Under the pieces are notes generated by a model. It worked only from the letters and a program-made list of their open reading frames with translations, ran no database searches and had not been told where the DNA came from. 64,000 bases of DNA, taken from the NCBI GenBank assembly GCA_028564705.1, contig JAPXFQ010002845.1, positions 62,001-126,000 on the forward strand, written 5' to 3'. The DNA comes from Apricaphanius iberus. Its lineage: Eukaryota; Chordata; Actinopteri; Cyprinodontiformes; Aphaniidae. Made by a program: the position numbers and the translations under genes. Below are positions 37,511 through 50,462 of this stretch, piece by piece. How positions within the stretch are numbered: the stretch's first letter is position 1; the number at the start of each line of letters is the position of its first letter.

Positions 37511-39029
37511 TACATAAATCCAATGTTGGCCCAAGCCTGCTAGAAAGTTGCTGAACTCTCCTTTAACTGTTTAACACTCTTAAACGTCTAATCATCTGCT
37601 AATGGTCCACTTGTTGTTTTTCACAACCTTTAAACTAACATGTGAGAAAACTATATCGGACCTTAATTTAATGTCTGTTTTTATTATGTAACTTTTCTTT
37701 AAATCTTGGTCTTACGAAAAATAATTAGAAGTCTACCTCTTGACCTTTTTTTCCTCAGATGCATATTATTCAGCTCTGTTGAAGCTACTATGGTGCTGCA
37801 GCTTAAGGGTGTGTCAAGACAGAAGCTGTACATGTGTTTGACATGTGCATAACAGCATCTGTTTAAATTCACCTGTGTGTTCAGCACATTCTGTGAGCTT
37901 TCTTCCCCCCACAGAGGTGAGGGGCTCCGCAGAGCCGTCAATGTCAATGCAGTTCTTCCAAGTAGATGTACCAGACAAACTGTCAAGTTAGAGCAACAAA
38001 ACCTCTGGCTTCACCTCTGACAGTTTCTAAGGTTTATTTCATTTATGTATGCCCTGAATTTGTGCATAACAATGGTAGGAAATGTGCAAAACATGGTTTC
38101 CAGGTTCTGTCTAATGCACCATCGATAAAGAGCATGAAAGCACCAATTGGTTGCAAATAATGATGAATAAAAAAGGTGTCTTGAAGAAGCAACTAAGTTA
38201 AGTGTTTATTTATGAAAAAAGATTTTAAAATTCTGTTTTATAGATTGCGTCATCTACAACTCCTAAAAACTAATTTGCGTGCTTCGAGGAATTTCTCTGC
38301 TGGATGCTAATGTTGTTTTTACTAATCATCACGGTATAATGTTCCTGCCTGAGTGAGTTTTGGCCCGCAGTTATATTAAATTAGGTTGTATGCATGGCAT
38401 TCCCGATTCGCAGAACTATTTGAAACCTACCCCAACCAGCCCCACCCCTCTTCTTCATTAACTATTCAAAGTGAACTCCTGATCCTGGGGGGTATTGACA
38501 TTAATTCCCCTCTCCACTGGGACAAGCAGTTTGGAATGTTTAAAAAGGTTCAGCAAGCCTAGTCCAGGCTTTTTTGGGTTTTTTTTTTCTTTCTAAACAA
38601 ACTAACTTATTAACTAATGTGTGGCTTGCAGCTTGCTTGGAGAACAGCCCTGTCACTGTCTGCATTATTAAGCGAGAAGCTAATTACGTCTTTCACTGGC
38701 TCTTGTTCACCACAAACCAGACAATAACAAGCATATCAGCAGCGACAACAGGAGGAGAGCTTGTGTTGTTCGGCAAGCTGTTGCTCGCAGACTTTAATCC
38801 TGCTCTGACATGATGAGGTACACTTGTTACTAGGATATTCTTCTGCTCCTGTGTGTCTGAGCCAATCGTTTTTCAGCACCGCAGTCTTTGCGTTGACCTT
38901 TGGCGGTGGTGGATTTCCTTGAGGGCAGAGTGACCACTCTGGAAGTTGAACCGAGTGGCTTAGGGTGGAGGAATCATCAGAGCTGCTGCTGATGCAGCCA
39001 GAGAAATATATGAATGACTGCAAAGAGGT
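37511..39029. other. Non-coding DNA
   Basis: Nothing supported beyond mixed-complexity sequence. Confidence 0.45.
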
Positions 39030-39350
39030 AGCCCCTGAACCAATGAGGAGAAAGAGAAAATCTGTTGGCCAATCGCAGGGCAGTTTTCTTCTCTCCCGTT
39101 CAGCATCTCCCTGACTTCTTCTCCTGCTTGTTACCAGGTCAGTGTGCCTGCCCGCGCCTCTGAATAATCTGTTTCATTGGGTCAGTGTGCCTCTCTCGAC
39201 GCGCCTGACTGGCTGCCCAGGCATACGCGGTTGCTAGGGAGCTCAGCCAATCAGAGGAAGGCGGAAGTTTCACTTCAGTTTCTAGGCAGGATTCACGTGC
39301 TGTGGATGTTTTGGCGGGAGAGTGGGAGAGCTACTGAGTGGGAGGGGCGG
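39030..39350. promoter_or_regulatory. CCAAT-box cluster with RFX-like half-site (candidate promoter)
   Basis: Four CCAAT/ATTGG pentamers lie at 39040, 39069, 39176 (reverse) and 39247, which is dense for NF-Y sites. An X-box-like half-site gttgctaggga at 39230 and several CpGs lie among them. A tandem duplication (ggtcagtgtgcct at 39137 and 39180, each followed by cgcgcct) spans the centre. The composition is more CpG-rich than the flanks. No coding exon or convincing splice donor follows on either strand, so it may drive a non-coding transcript or act as an enhancer. Confidence 0.4.
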
Positions 39351-39599
39351 CTGCACAGTGAAGTGGAGCATGTGATTGTGTGTGTATGTACGTTTTTGCC
39401 CTGCCTCTTGCTTTCTGATGCAACATCGAACTGCCTCTCCAGGGCTACTAGGGGACCTTGTAATGTTTTTTTTTTCTTCCTGTCCTCGCAGGAAACGAGA
39501 ACCAATTGCTGTACTGTTGCCATCGGAGCGGGGAGGTTTGTTTTCTCTCCGCTTCCACCACTGGTACCTCCCCATCGACAGTTACCTTAGAAACAAGAG

Positions 39600-42500
39600 C
39601 AACTCCAACTCTATTTCCATCCATGCCTCTTCCTTCAATGATTTATCGTTGCTTTCTTTTTTTAATCTACCGCACAGCACCTGCCTACCAACACTTTAGA
39701 GGCCAATCATGTGTTTAGAACATTCTGGGACATCTTTGAAGGGGAAGAAGTGGAGAAGGATCCTGGAGAGCAGCTCATACAGTAGCACCTGAACTTTTGT
39801 CAAACATGCCTTTGATGCAAAAATAACAAGATTAGCTGTTTGGCAGAGTATGTTGCACCCCTAAGCCCTGGAAACAAACACAAGCATATCTTCCCCAACA
39901 TATTAACTGCCACACCCTACTGAAGCATGCGGCTAAAGCAGGAAAGTAAATAATCTCATCTGACACGGGTCTCCAAAAAATATCCTATTATTAACACCCA
40001 AGTGCACACAGAGATACAAGAATTGAAGTGGATAGCAGCGAGTGAGTGGACGTTTGACACCCACACTTTTCTACTTTTCAGGACAGAAAACAGGTCTTTT
40101 GGACCAGAGTGTTTCAAAAACTGATTTTATTGTTTCTGTAAAAAATTCCTTGTAAACACAGCATCCTATTTATAAATGTCTTTTTCCACACAGAAACAAA
40201 TCTAAACTTTTTATATCAATACAATGGTTTACATGGACTTCTATGGCAGGCATTTTATTTTTTTTTTTGTTCCTTGAAGTCAGAATAGGAAAAGATGGGG
40301 GGAAAACGAAGAGAATTCCTGATGACGGATCTCTTTTTCAAACTGTAGCTTTATTTCAGGGATATTCTTTCAAATTTCATTGATAAATGTAAATGACTTT
40401 GGTCACCTCTTGGGTGGAGTACTGCGCTCTACAAATAAACAATGAATGATGCTTTGGACTTTTAATGGTTTGTATCTCATTTAATAATTTGCCATTTAAA
40501 TTACTGTACAACCTAGTGAATATCTTGCCGTACTGTTTTGCAAGAAAATGCATTTTAATTGCGTTTTGAGCCTGATCAGAGAGCGCAACAATTTGCAAAG
40601 ATGTTATTCACAAATCCAGTTTCCAACTTTGGTGCTGCTGGGATTATAAGAGAGACCAAAAATAGTTTATTATGCAGAAGCAGCAGATAATGATTGAGAG
40701 TAGAGAGTTTAAATATGCCAAAAAAGTGGGAGAAATGATAGGAAAATCAGAAGAGTTAATCGGAACCTAGTGGAAGCATCTGCGGGAGAGTGCAGGCAGA
40801 GGAGGAATGAGAAGATTGGAAACAGGTGGGAAGGGGAGAAGGCTGTCAAGCTGAATGAAAGATAAACAGAAGTTAAGGATAAAGGTGAAAATAGAAATAA
40901 AAAAATGGAAATCTTGAAAATAAACTGAGAATAATCCAATAAATAGTTATTCAAAACACAAAGTTATAAACAATGCAATGATAAAAATAAATAAAATAGA
41001 AATATAGTCTAAAAACAAAAATACAACTAAACCTAAAAGTCCAAACACTTAAAGATCATAAAACCAATCTAACTTTCTATACTTATTCGCATTACATCAC
41101 GGGTGAGTCTGCAATGGCTATTTGCTTTATTTGTATTTTGTAAATGCTTGAAAACCAAGTTCATCACTACTAGTTGCACTTCTACCACAGTCTGAGAACT
41201 AATCTGTTTTAGTAACTACGCAATAAAAATGAATTTGCTCATTTTAAAAAAATCCATATGTACAGCACATTAGCAAATTCAAACTAGCATATTTTTTTAG
41301 AATTATCATTTAATTCCTTTTTAACTGTAGCTTTGTTTCAAAATATTTTTAGTATAATTTTAACACAGTCAAACTGTGCATTAAAACAATTTCCTTGGAG
41401 AAGGAGACATTTCGTCTTCTCACCCATCCTCCACTTTGAGCACTCTGACCTTTTCTTTCAGTCTCACAAAAAAGGTCAACAAACACCCTACACAGAAAGT
41501 GGTCTTGGCCAGCTGTGTATTTAGTTATCCCATACTTAGATAAGAGAACCAGAGAAAAGTGCAAAAATGTATATGCAGTATATACAAAATACACCATAAT
41601 GCTGCTTTACAACTTCCAGCATATCTTACCAAGAGGATTTTTTGTGCTTACGTCAGTTGTTTACTTATATATATATAAGCAATTAACCACTAATTAAATC
41701 AAATATCGGAAATCCTGCCTCAAACCCAATTTATATCAGTTTTATAAAGAATCCCATGAGTTCAAATCAAATTCAAATAAGTCCAATACAGTAATGCAGT
41801 ACAGTCAAAGTCAGGTAATCCTTTTTTGCCAACTCGTGGAAAGTTATCTGTTTAAGGAAGCCCACTCTATTGCACTTAGTGGTTAACTTTGCAATATTTC
41901 CTCCTCCTTAGTAAGAAAGTTGTGACAGTGGAGAGACAGGAAGTAGATGCAGAGACAATACAGAACCCTTGAGCCAAGATTGCTAGTAGGGAACAGAAAA
42001 CCAATAGAGTTCACAAAGTTAATAGCAACAATGATATGATCAATGACTCCATCAAGGAGATAGATATACCAACAATACATACACAAAGCCAGGCGTACCT
42101 TATGAATAATGGCAGAATTTGTTCATAAGAACGGTTAAGCTTTTTTTTTGGATCAATATACCTAATAGTTCAGCTAAAAGATTAAAATTCTAACTGGAAA
42201 CCAGATATTTAAACAACATGATCTGTTACCCAGATACAACAAAAGACATTTCAAACAAAATTTAATTTTATAGTTTTTGCTTGTCATTGAGAGTGAATTT
42301 TTTTGGATTCTGAAAGACTTTAGCATTTACAGAATCCTAGATCAATTTGATAAGAAAACAAACTGAGCTGCAGAGATGTTCCTAAATTTTCTCAATAGTT
42401 AAAAAAAAAATCCACTTGTAAGTTCATAGCTTTCTTTTTACTGGGCAGATTCATCTAAATTCTGGATTTAGTCAGTTTTGGAGTAACCTGTCAAATAAAA

Positions 42501-44984
42501 CAAAGCCATTTTTTCTTCTATGGGGATGTAAGGATTGTGTGTCCCCTCTACCCATTCCAGTCATTTACAAATAAACATTTGCTAAAGCTAGCATGTTTGT
42601 TCATTCAACTTATTAATAATTGTACTTATATTTAACTTAATTTAACAATCCAAATCAGTAAATCTTACTGAAAAATGTATTTCTCCTAGTATGTACATTA
42701 GATAAAATTTAATTAAATTACATTTCACCTCTTCTCTAACCAGCCGTCCGTTACAACAGCCCCTGTACCATGATTCACAGACAGAAAGTTACTCGTCAAA
42801 GTAGAAAAAAAAATGTTTTAGTGGGGGGCCCCCTTTTTTTTTCTAAAAAAATGTTACATCTATTTTAGATATATTTCTGAGCCATTGTTTTTAAAAATGT
42901 GTTTAAACCTACATTTATAAACATATTGAGGTTAGGGTTTTCTAATGAAACTGGTATTTTATTTGAAATCTTCTGATTATTTGGAACTGAAAGAATGTCT
43001 GGTACCTATACAGATACATCTAAAAGAATTAGAAATTGTAGTTTTACTAAAACATGTGCACATTTCACAGAGGAGACTTGGACATTGAGTTCTCAAAACT
43101 TAGAGTAGTGAGTCAAACATGAGGTTCTTGTTTACATCTAACAAAGCAACTCATAGATGACTGTTGAACTGTCTGCAAGACCAAACAGGTCTGGGTACTT
43201 TTAGTTCTTGGAAGAGTTTACTACCAATGTAATATTGCATTATGATCCGGAAAATGGCACAATCAGCTAAGTAGCTAATGGGGCTAATACACATCTACAC
43301 TAGCAGAAGGACACCTGCAAACTACATCCAAAAGCAGTTTTGGATATTGCCCAGGTGTCATCTCACTACCGCTATGCCTGACAAATGATTTGTTTACCAC
43401 CTGAGCCTCTGTCACTGCTCACTAATCATTTGGAGTTCATTTACCTGAAACTTTTCCCTGCAATGGAAGTGTAAAGACATACTGATTGACACAATGCCTG
43501 AATGAATTTCCACATAAGTCTTCCAAACCGTCTCCGCTATTTGTTATATATAAAGTTACATTCAATTCGTCACATTAAAGTGGTGTCAGAGTACACATAA
43601 TTGTGAGAGAAATATATCCCTCGGGTAGTTCTGGGCTTCAAATGTGTTACCTTTAGATGAACCCTGGGAGAGCTGAATTCATTTGTAGAGCCCCTGCTGT
43701 ACCTGTGGCTAAAATCAAGAGGTGTTGACAGAACAGACAGGAGGAGGGAGACATGAAGGGGGGCCAAGTTAAAAAAACACACACAAAAAATAAAAATTTG
43801 GCATTGTTGTCACAATGTTTCGCAATCAATTTATGTGAGAAATAACCTCTTAAAACAGGGATTTGGACAGATAATTAAATGGCACCAGGATGGAAACTGT
43901 AAAATTGGGATGTGAAAGTGCATCATGTACAAGCACAAACAAATAGCGCGTTTGTTTGTGTGGAGAGCGGGCTAGAGATAGAAGACAAAGTGTCTGGTTG
44001 TCACGTACCATTAAGCAAAAAGCCACCGAGCAAAATGCGTTATAATGCGGCAAACTTTGAATAATTCTAACATTCAGAGTCTTATCACCTCTGCTGGCAG
44101 TACGCACTCAGAAATAACTCACTGAGGAGACATTTTTTGACTTTCTCGCCTCCCAAAAAAAAAAAAAAAAAATGTGCTCAGACATAAATGGGCTGGGACA
44201 CGCTGTCTGCTGCTGCGCCTGACACATTAGAGGCACAGTAAGTTTCAGGTTTAGATGACAAGTTGCGAGTTCAGAGCTAACACAGAGGCTGTTTTGCCAC
44301 TTCAAAGGGCTCAAAGTGGCACACTTGAAAGTAAAAGACAGCAAATGACTTAAAACAGTGGATGAGATTGCACAACATATGACGTCTGTGTTTCTGAGTA
44401 CAGTACATCAACCGCAGCTCCTGTTGTCTTCACTGCCAAAGGAAGAAAAAGAAATTGCACACAAATATGATTAACAGATCAGTATGAGAAACAACAAAGA
44501 CAAGTAGACTCCACCTAAGCAGTTCAACTTGATTAAAAAGACCCTCAGATACACTCGATAAAATGACAATAAAATAGTGAGAGTATTGGAGATGTGCAGT
44601 TATGGGAGCTTAAATTTGCACTAATTAGCTATTGACAATGGTGACATGGGGGAAACATGTTAATGTATTATTGATTTTTTTTTTTTTTGTTGATAAATAC
44701 AACAAACAAAATAATAATCTCTCACCAGCACACCTAACTTTGTTTAAAAAAACTGTGATACTGTATTATAGTTATGTTTGTGGATTTTCCCGGTTTTTTT
44801 ATACTGTCCAGTGACATTTTCTGTTTAACTCGTCATCTTTGTTGTCATACAGGAACTTTTGAAGTCACACGGAACGTGCAATTATTTATTATAATGTTTA
44901 ATTTATGCCTAAATGTGCCAATTGACAGAAAAGGTTTATAGCTTGAAAATATCCAAGGAATATTTTCACAAATTTGCCGAAGTA
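39600..44984. other. Long non-coding stretch
   Basis: There are over 5 kb without exon-like signals or transposon ends. The part from about 43100 to 44630 is less AT-biased and holds an inverted forkhead-like motif and a SOX/homeobox-like patch near 44620. The part from about 40700 to 42700 is A/T-rich and featureless. Confidence 0.4.
43934..43960. promoter_or_regulatory. Inverted forkhead-type motif pair
   Basis: cacaaacaaa and tttgtttgtg form an exact 10-bp inverted repeat around the centre tagcgcg. Each arm contains a TGTTTGT forkhead-type site. Binding is inferred from motif only. Confidence 0.3.
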
Positions 44985-46118
44985 CAGTATCTTGCAAGTA
45001 AACATCTGAAAGGAGTGTTTTGCATATGTATTCACCCCCTTATTTATATGATAAATGAAACTTTGAAAAATAAATAAATAAAAAATCCACTGAGTCTCTG
45101 TGTGGAATGTAATCTCAGTATGAATTCAGCTCTTCACTAAAAGGCATCAGGTTTTTTTTTTTGAGAGGATCATTAATCCAAACCCTTCGAGGAGACCAAG
45201 AAACACAGGAGACAAGTCAGGGATATAGTTTTTAAGAATTTCAAAGCTGGAATAAAGAATGAAACAACATCTCAAACTTCTAAACAGATCAAAGCAGAAC
45301 TGAAAACCCACCAAAACATCGGCCATTCTCCTAAACTAGCAGCCTGGGGAAGGAGAGCATTACCCAGAAAAGCAACTAAGAGGGTCTTTCATTACTTTGA
45401 GGGGGCTGCAAAGATCCACTGCTCAGGTGGGAGAAATGGTTTACAGAACAACAACAACTAGGTGTAGATTCCACAGATGTAGACTTCACAGAAAGATTTA
45501 TAGCAATTCAATTTACCCTAATCACATCATCCTTTCTGTGGAACATGGTGGTGCCAGCATCATGCTGTGTGAATGCGTTTCTTGAGCATGAACAGGGAAA
45601 CTGGCCAGAGTTGAAGGGAAGGCGTATTGAGATGCAAAGTGAGAAACTCTCTAATAACACCAAAAGAATTGAGAAAGGGGTGTAGATTCATTTTGGAGCA
45701 GAACAATGGCCTTAAACATGCATCCACAGCTCCAAGAAATTGAGAATCCAAAATTTCCTGTTAACATATTGTCTCCATTCAGTTACCCTCCAATTTGACT
45801 TACCATACGCTCTTTCATAGGATGGGCAAACATGTCTCTAAATATGCAAAGCTGGAAGAGACACAAAAACCCAGAAGTGGGTCTATTACGTAGCGACTCA
45901 TGGGGATGATTGCATATGCACGTCCATATGCTTCCCATTTTTATTACAAATACAAATGTGAGCATGATGAGTCCTTTTCCTTCAATGTGATAATTGTGTG
46001 TTCCTTTATGGTGGTCTATAATTAAATAAAAAAACAAATGATATTCGTTAAAGTTTTACATTGTATTGTGATAAAATGTGAAACGTTTAAACATGTGAGT
46101 AGTTTTACAAGGCACAGG
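44985..46118 (+). mobile_element. Tc1/mariner-like element, decayed, near full length
   Basis: Starting near agtatcttgcaag and ending near ttttacaaggcacagg (terminal repeat motifs of the family), the interior follows a Tc1 transposase gene in order. Readable peptides include VGEMVYRTTTT near 45425 and VEHGGASIML near 45540 (normally V-x-HGGGSIM, next to the catalytic core), then caaagctggaagagacac near 45850. There are many frameshifts and at least one internal deletion. Confidence 0.8.
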
Positions 46119-47975
46119 AAGAAATGCATTTAACAGAGGCATACTGTGTTGCACAATAACTAAAATGTGATTTTAAATAACTCCAAATGACAATGATCCT
46201 TTTTATTGTCTACTCACAGACAAGTGACTAGCTTCAATGAAAAATAAAAATAAAACCTTCCTTAAAATAAATTCGCAGAGACATGGAAACAATGCAACAA
46301 CAACCCCCATCTGACTGCTTCTTCCCAGTTTTGGGTGGGGTCCCTTTCACTGTGGAGTGGGGCCGCTGTAGATGGGGGGTTGGGAGCCACCAAGCTGCAG
46401 CTTAAAGAGGGGCTGAGGAGGGGTGGGGGGGGGGGGGGGGCTGTTTGCTAGACTGCCAGTAAACTGAGCATGGGAATTTTCTGAAAAGTTGAGAGAGCCA
46501 CATTTTGCATGTTATCAGCTGCACAACAAAAGAGTGGGACAGTGTGAAAACATAACATCCTGCACAAGCTGACCAGCGCTCCATTCAAAGGCTACAGCAT
46601 CCGCTTTCATGCGCGCATTGTCTCTTGGGGAAAAACTGACTCACAAGATGGATCAAATAGTCTCACTCGCCTTGTTTTGGTTCACTCTTTTGCACTCAAT
46701 AACCCTCTTTTTTTTCCCTACAGATCAGCCATGATTTCACAGCACTTTTTTCTTTCTTCCTCTTTTGAGTGATGCCATGCGTAGGCGTGCCCCCAGCTTG
46801 CTATGGGGGTCAACAGCGAAGGTTGTTGTTTATGCCAGTGTCACTGTGCATCCATCAGAAGAGGACACTGTGAGTGCCCCCAGGGACTGAACTGAAAATG
46901 GCTCTGTAGTCTTGTAAACTTGGGATGCAGCAAAGGACATTTTGAATCCCAATCTGTTTGTAGTATTTTATGTCATATCCTGCTGTTATTTCTTACTTTA
47001 AAAAAAAACACTCTTCTAAAATTAAAAGCTATAATGCAAATTAAATTAAGCAGACACGTGGAAGAAGGATCTACGATCAAATGGGACAAAAATTAAATTG
47101 GTTTTCAGCCTGCTAATTGTTGTGAAAAACTAACTCACCACATCAGAGTACATCCTGGTGGCCCAAAGTCTAAACCTAAATACAATTTACAATCTTGGTA
47201 AGATTTAACATTGATTTTCACAGACATTCTCTATTCAGTCTGAGTGATCTTTAGCTTATATGTAAAAAAAAAAACCCAAACACATTTAACAATACAACTA
47301 TTTTACTGTATGTGAAAAGCTAGAGCTTTGAAGCAGTTACTGCTGATATAAGTTGGTTTCACAATGTGTCAAATACTTTATACATGCCACACTATTCAGA
47401 TTCATTTATTTAGAAAAGAGAAGTACATACCGTGCATACCACAGCAAGACAGTGCTGCTTACTGTAAAAATGGGTAAAGTGTTTAACAGTTGTATCTGAT
47501 GCACCAGCTCTTATTACATAGGAATATGGTTCAAAAACTGTAGCATTTTACGACAATCCATGTTTTACATGTCTACTTGTATGCAAAGTCTGTCTGACAT
47601 AAATTTTATTATCTGCACCAGTCTGAGCAAGCTTGTGACTAACCGCAGCCCAAACGTTGGTAACTGCAAAGAACTAATACATAGTGTTATTTAAAAAATA
47701 AACATATTTAGAGAAAGAAAAAGAAAATTAATGGATATTTTGGGGAGAAATTCTGCTCAAGTGATGGGTTATAAACAATTCAACTAACGCATTTTTAATA
47801 AGTTACAAGGGCTTTGGGTTAGCGATGATTTCATAGATTTTTTTATCTTTTTTGCATAGGAAACAGTGTGTATTGAGAATAAAAGCCCTCCCAATATATA
47901 TACTATCCATTGGTATTTTCTGATCCCTACTTTAGTTCCAAGGATATTCTATGTGTAGTAAGTACAAGAAAGACA

Positions 47976-47978
<3 letters not shown>
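46119..47978. other. Non-coding DNA
   Basis: It contains a 16-base G run at 46425-46440; otherwise nothing recognised. Confidence 0.5.

Positions 47979-48046
<68 letters not shown>
47979..48046. repeat. (AT)n microsatellite
   Basis: About 68 bases of AT dinucleotides with one small interruption near 48008-48015. Confidence 0.95.
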
Positions 48047-48051
<5 letters not shown>

Positions 48052-49380
48052 ATTGCAATATTCCAGTTAGCCTGTCCTTGTATATTCGTAGAGGGACCAA
48101 AACCAAAGGGGGCTTCGGCTACTATCTCAAGAGAGCCAAAGCAGTTTATGCAAACACTATTTCACGATTTGTTAAATTACTGTTACAGTGTTGCAGTGGA
48201 CAGAAGTCAACAACTCTTTACAGAGGGAACATAGGCTGGAGGGTTTGCTCCACACCTGATCATCTTGAATGAAACACTTACTGAGACTAAAACCTTTAAA
48301 GCCTTTTAAGTCAGAGTAAATGCTTTGGAAAAGCAAGACTGAATAAAAATAAATGAAATACTATGTTCAGTTTTACCTTACTTTTCTATTAGGTAGTTAT
48401 TCAGATCAGAATAGCATTACGTATTTCTTTATTAGCATGTTTCACACTGGAAGGTTTTTGGTGGTCCACACTGTATTGCTCCATTTCCTTTCTATGTAAT
48501 CATTGACTTGCTAGTAACATCCCAATGGAAACCTTCAGATAATTTAAAGGTTCACAAAACAGTTTTTACTGACTGACTGTACAGGTTTTAGACTAGGACT
48601 TTTTTAAGACGGTAGAAGTGAGCTTTGTTCTTTATGTGCAGGGTGCACAACCATAGGGCCCAGATCAATCCCCAGACTTCTGTGTGAAAGTCATGTGCAC
48701 CTACCAGTCAGCCAAAGTGATATCCCATTGGCCATGTAACCAGGGCGCAATATTCATCAGAGGCATAGTGATAGGACCCCACACTGTCAGATCTACTGTA
48801 CCCTAAATCTCTCACAGACAAGCTGCTAGCATCAAATGAATAGGATTTCTGCTAAATTAACATGCCAGGTTTGTGATTTATTCTTATAAAATGTCAACAG
48901 TTTATAATCTTGTAACGGAACCCCATTTCAGAAATTATGAACATCCTCCTAACCGCAAATGTATGTAAATCTGTGGGTAGTTTAGCTTCATGTGGTCTTG
49001 AATGGCACACTAAAGATACAAGCAATTTGTATTATTATAATATTTAGAACATTTTTTTTCAAAGCATTTATTTAGACCCAGAAACACATGCACAAATATA
49101 CAATTGATGAGGATTTATAATGCCAATAGAAGATGTCAATTTACAGTTTTATTTGGTTATCGTTTTAACATCCACATGTAACAGTCACATTTGTGAATCT
49201 ATTTGTTCACAAAACACAACCCATCATCATATTCACCCCAGCAATTGGGTGGGTGCAGCAGCCCTATCTAGCAGAAGCTCCCAATCAGCTGAGCTGCGGG
49301 CTGAATGCAGTCACATGTCTTATCTGGGTTTGTTGTTTGTTGTTTTTTTTTTTTTTCCTCTTCCACGTGTCAAGATACAC
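48047..49380. other. Non-coding DNA upstream of bmf2
   Basis: No exon-like features. Composition shifts toward higher GC near its right end. Confidence 0.5.
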
Positions 49381-50462
49381 GAAACAGGAGGGCGGGGCCA
49401 CAACAAACCCCGGGTTATGCTAGGCCAGGCAAAGAGAGCTGTTCTCTTAAAGGGCCAGGCACATATATGTTTTCCCTCCTCCGAAAAACAATACAGGACC
49501 ATCTCAAGAAACGATGAAAAGGCAGTTTTGAATCTGTATTAAAGCAAATGGGTTTAATTTTAAAGGTTTAGCTCATCGTGTCATCTAGAAACAAGAAAAA
49601 CAATACGCAAGCCTCCTTCTTTTCTTGCTTAATTGACAGTAAACGCACATTTTACAAAATGTGCAGAATTATTTTATTTTGCTAATTAAACACTGAATAG
49701 TTTATAGTTGTGTTACTAATATTCTCAACACAATATTTTCAGTTTGACATTTCTACTTTATTTTTCTGTACACAAAGTTTTACGTTTCCCCTCTTCATTG
49801 GCTCTAATATACCAGACGCTTACTTATACAGAAATAAATAAAATAATAAATCGATACCATAAAGAAATACAACCAAAGCTGCAATTTATAACCCGTCAAT
49901 TTCTTATTTGCATAACAACAGTATTGCGCCTTTTACATTGAGAATTGGGCGTGAGAAGAGGGCGGGCAATTTTTTGACACAAGGAGGGAGAGAAGGGAGG
50001 GAGGGGAAGAAAAACAGGAAAACAAGCCCTTTGCTGCCAGCAGAACTCTGATGGTTGTAATGCGAGAAGGTTCACGGCTCCCACCGCTACTGTCTATAGG
50101 AATCAAGGAGACGGCAACTCGTCAAGATACCACCGATAACAACGGAAAAGGCTTTTCCTGGCGGTGAGTGTGTAGAAGCGGGTATTTGGTAAAGGACGCA
50201 CGAGCTCTGTCTCTCTCTGGCGCGCGCGCACAAACACATCCACGTCGCGTGCTTTGATCTGTGGGACCAGAGTTTATAAACAAGCGGAGGGGGCAGTGCG
50301 CCGTGGGCATGCCCGGGCACAGACACGACGAGCGGGGCTGACAAGCGGATAGCAGGCGGGAGAAATCGGCTGTGGATTCGGATTTACATGCTGCTTCTGA
50401 CGCGAAATATATTATCACACGTCCCGCTGTCAGCACCGGAGAACACGGAGCAAAAGTAACGG
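49381..50462 (+). promoter_or_regulatory. bmf2: bmf2 promoter region and non-coding first exon
   Basis: CpG density and GC rise sharply here, with a GC box (gggcggggcc, near 49393), a polypurine patch (49980-50022) and a TATA-like gtttataaac at 50271-50280. Two donor-like sites could end a non-coding exon: GGCG|GTGAGTG with the intron from 50164, and AACGG|GTGAGA with the intron from 50463. The TATA position favours a start near 50300 and the second donor; the first would imply a TATA-less start. Either splices to the acceptor at 52700. Confidence 0.5.

Noticed and set aside
39177..39699. Overlapping open frames on both strands near the CCAAT cluster
   Set aside because: Frames are open on both strands because of local composition. 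No conserved domain or coherent splice sites.
46402..46584. Proline-rich minus-strand ORF
   Set aside because: Its proline run is the complement of the G homopolymer at 46425-46440.
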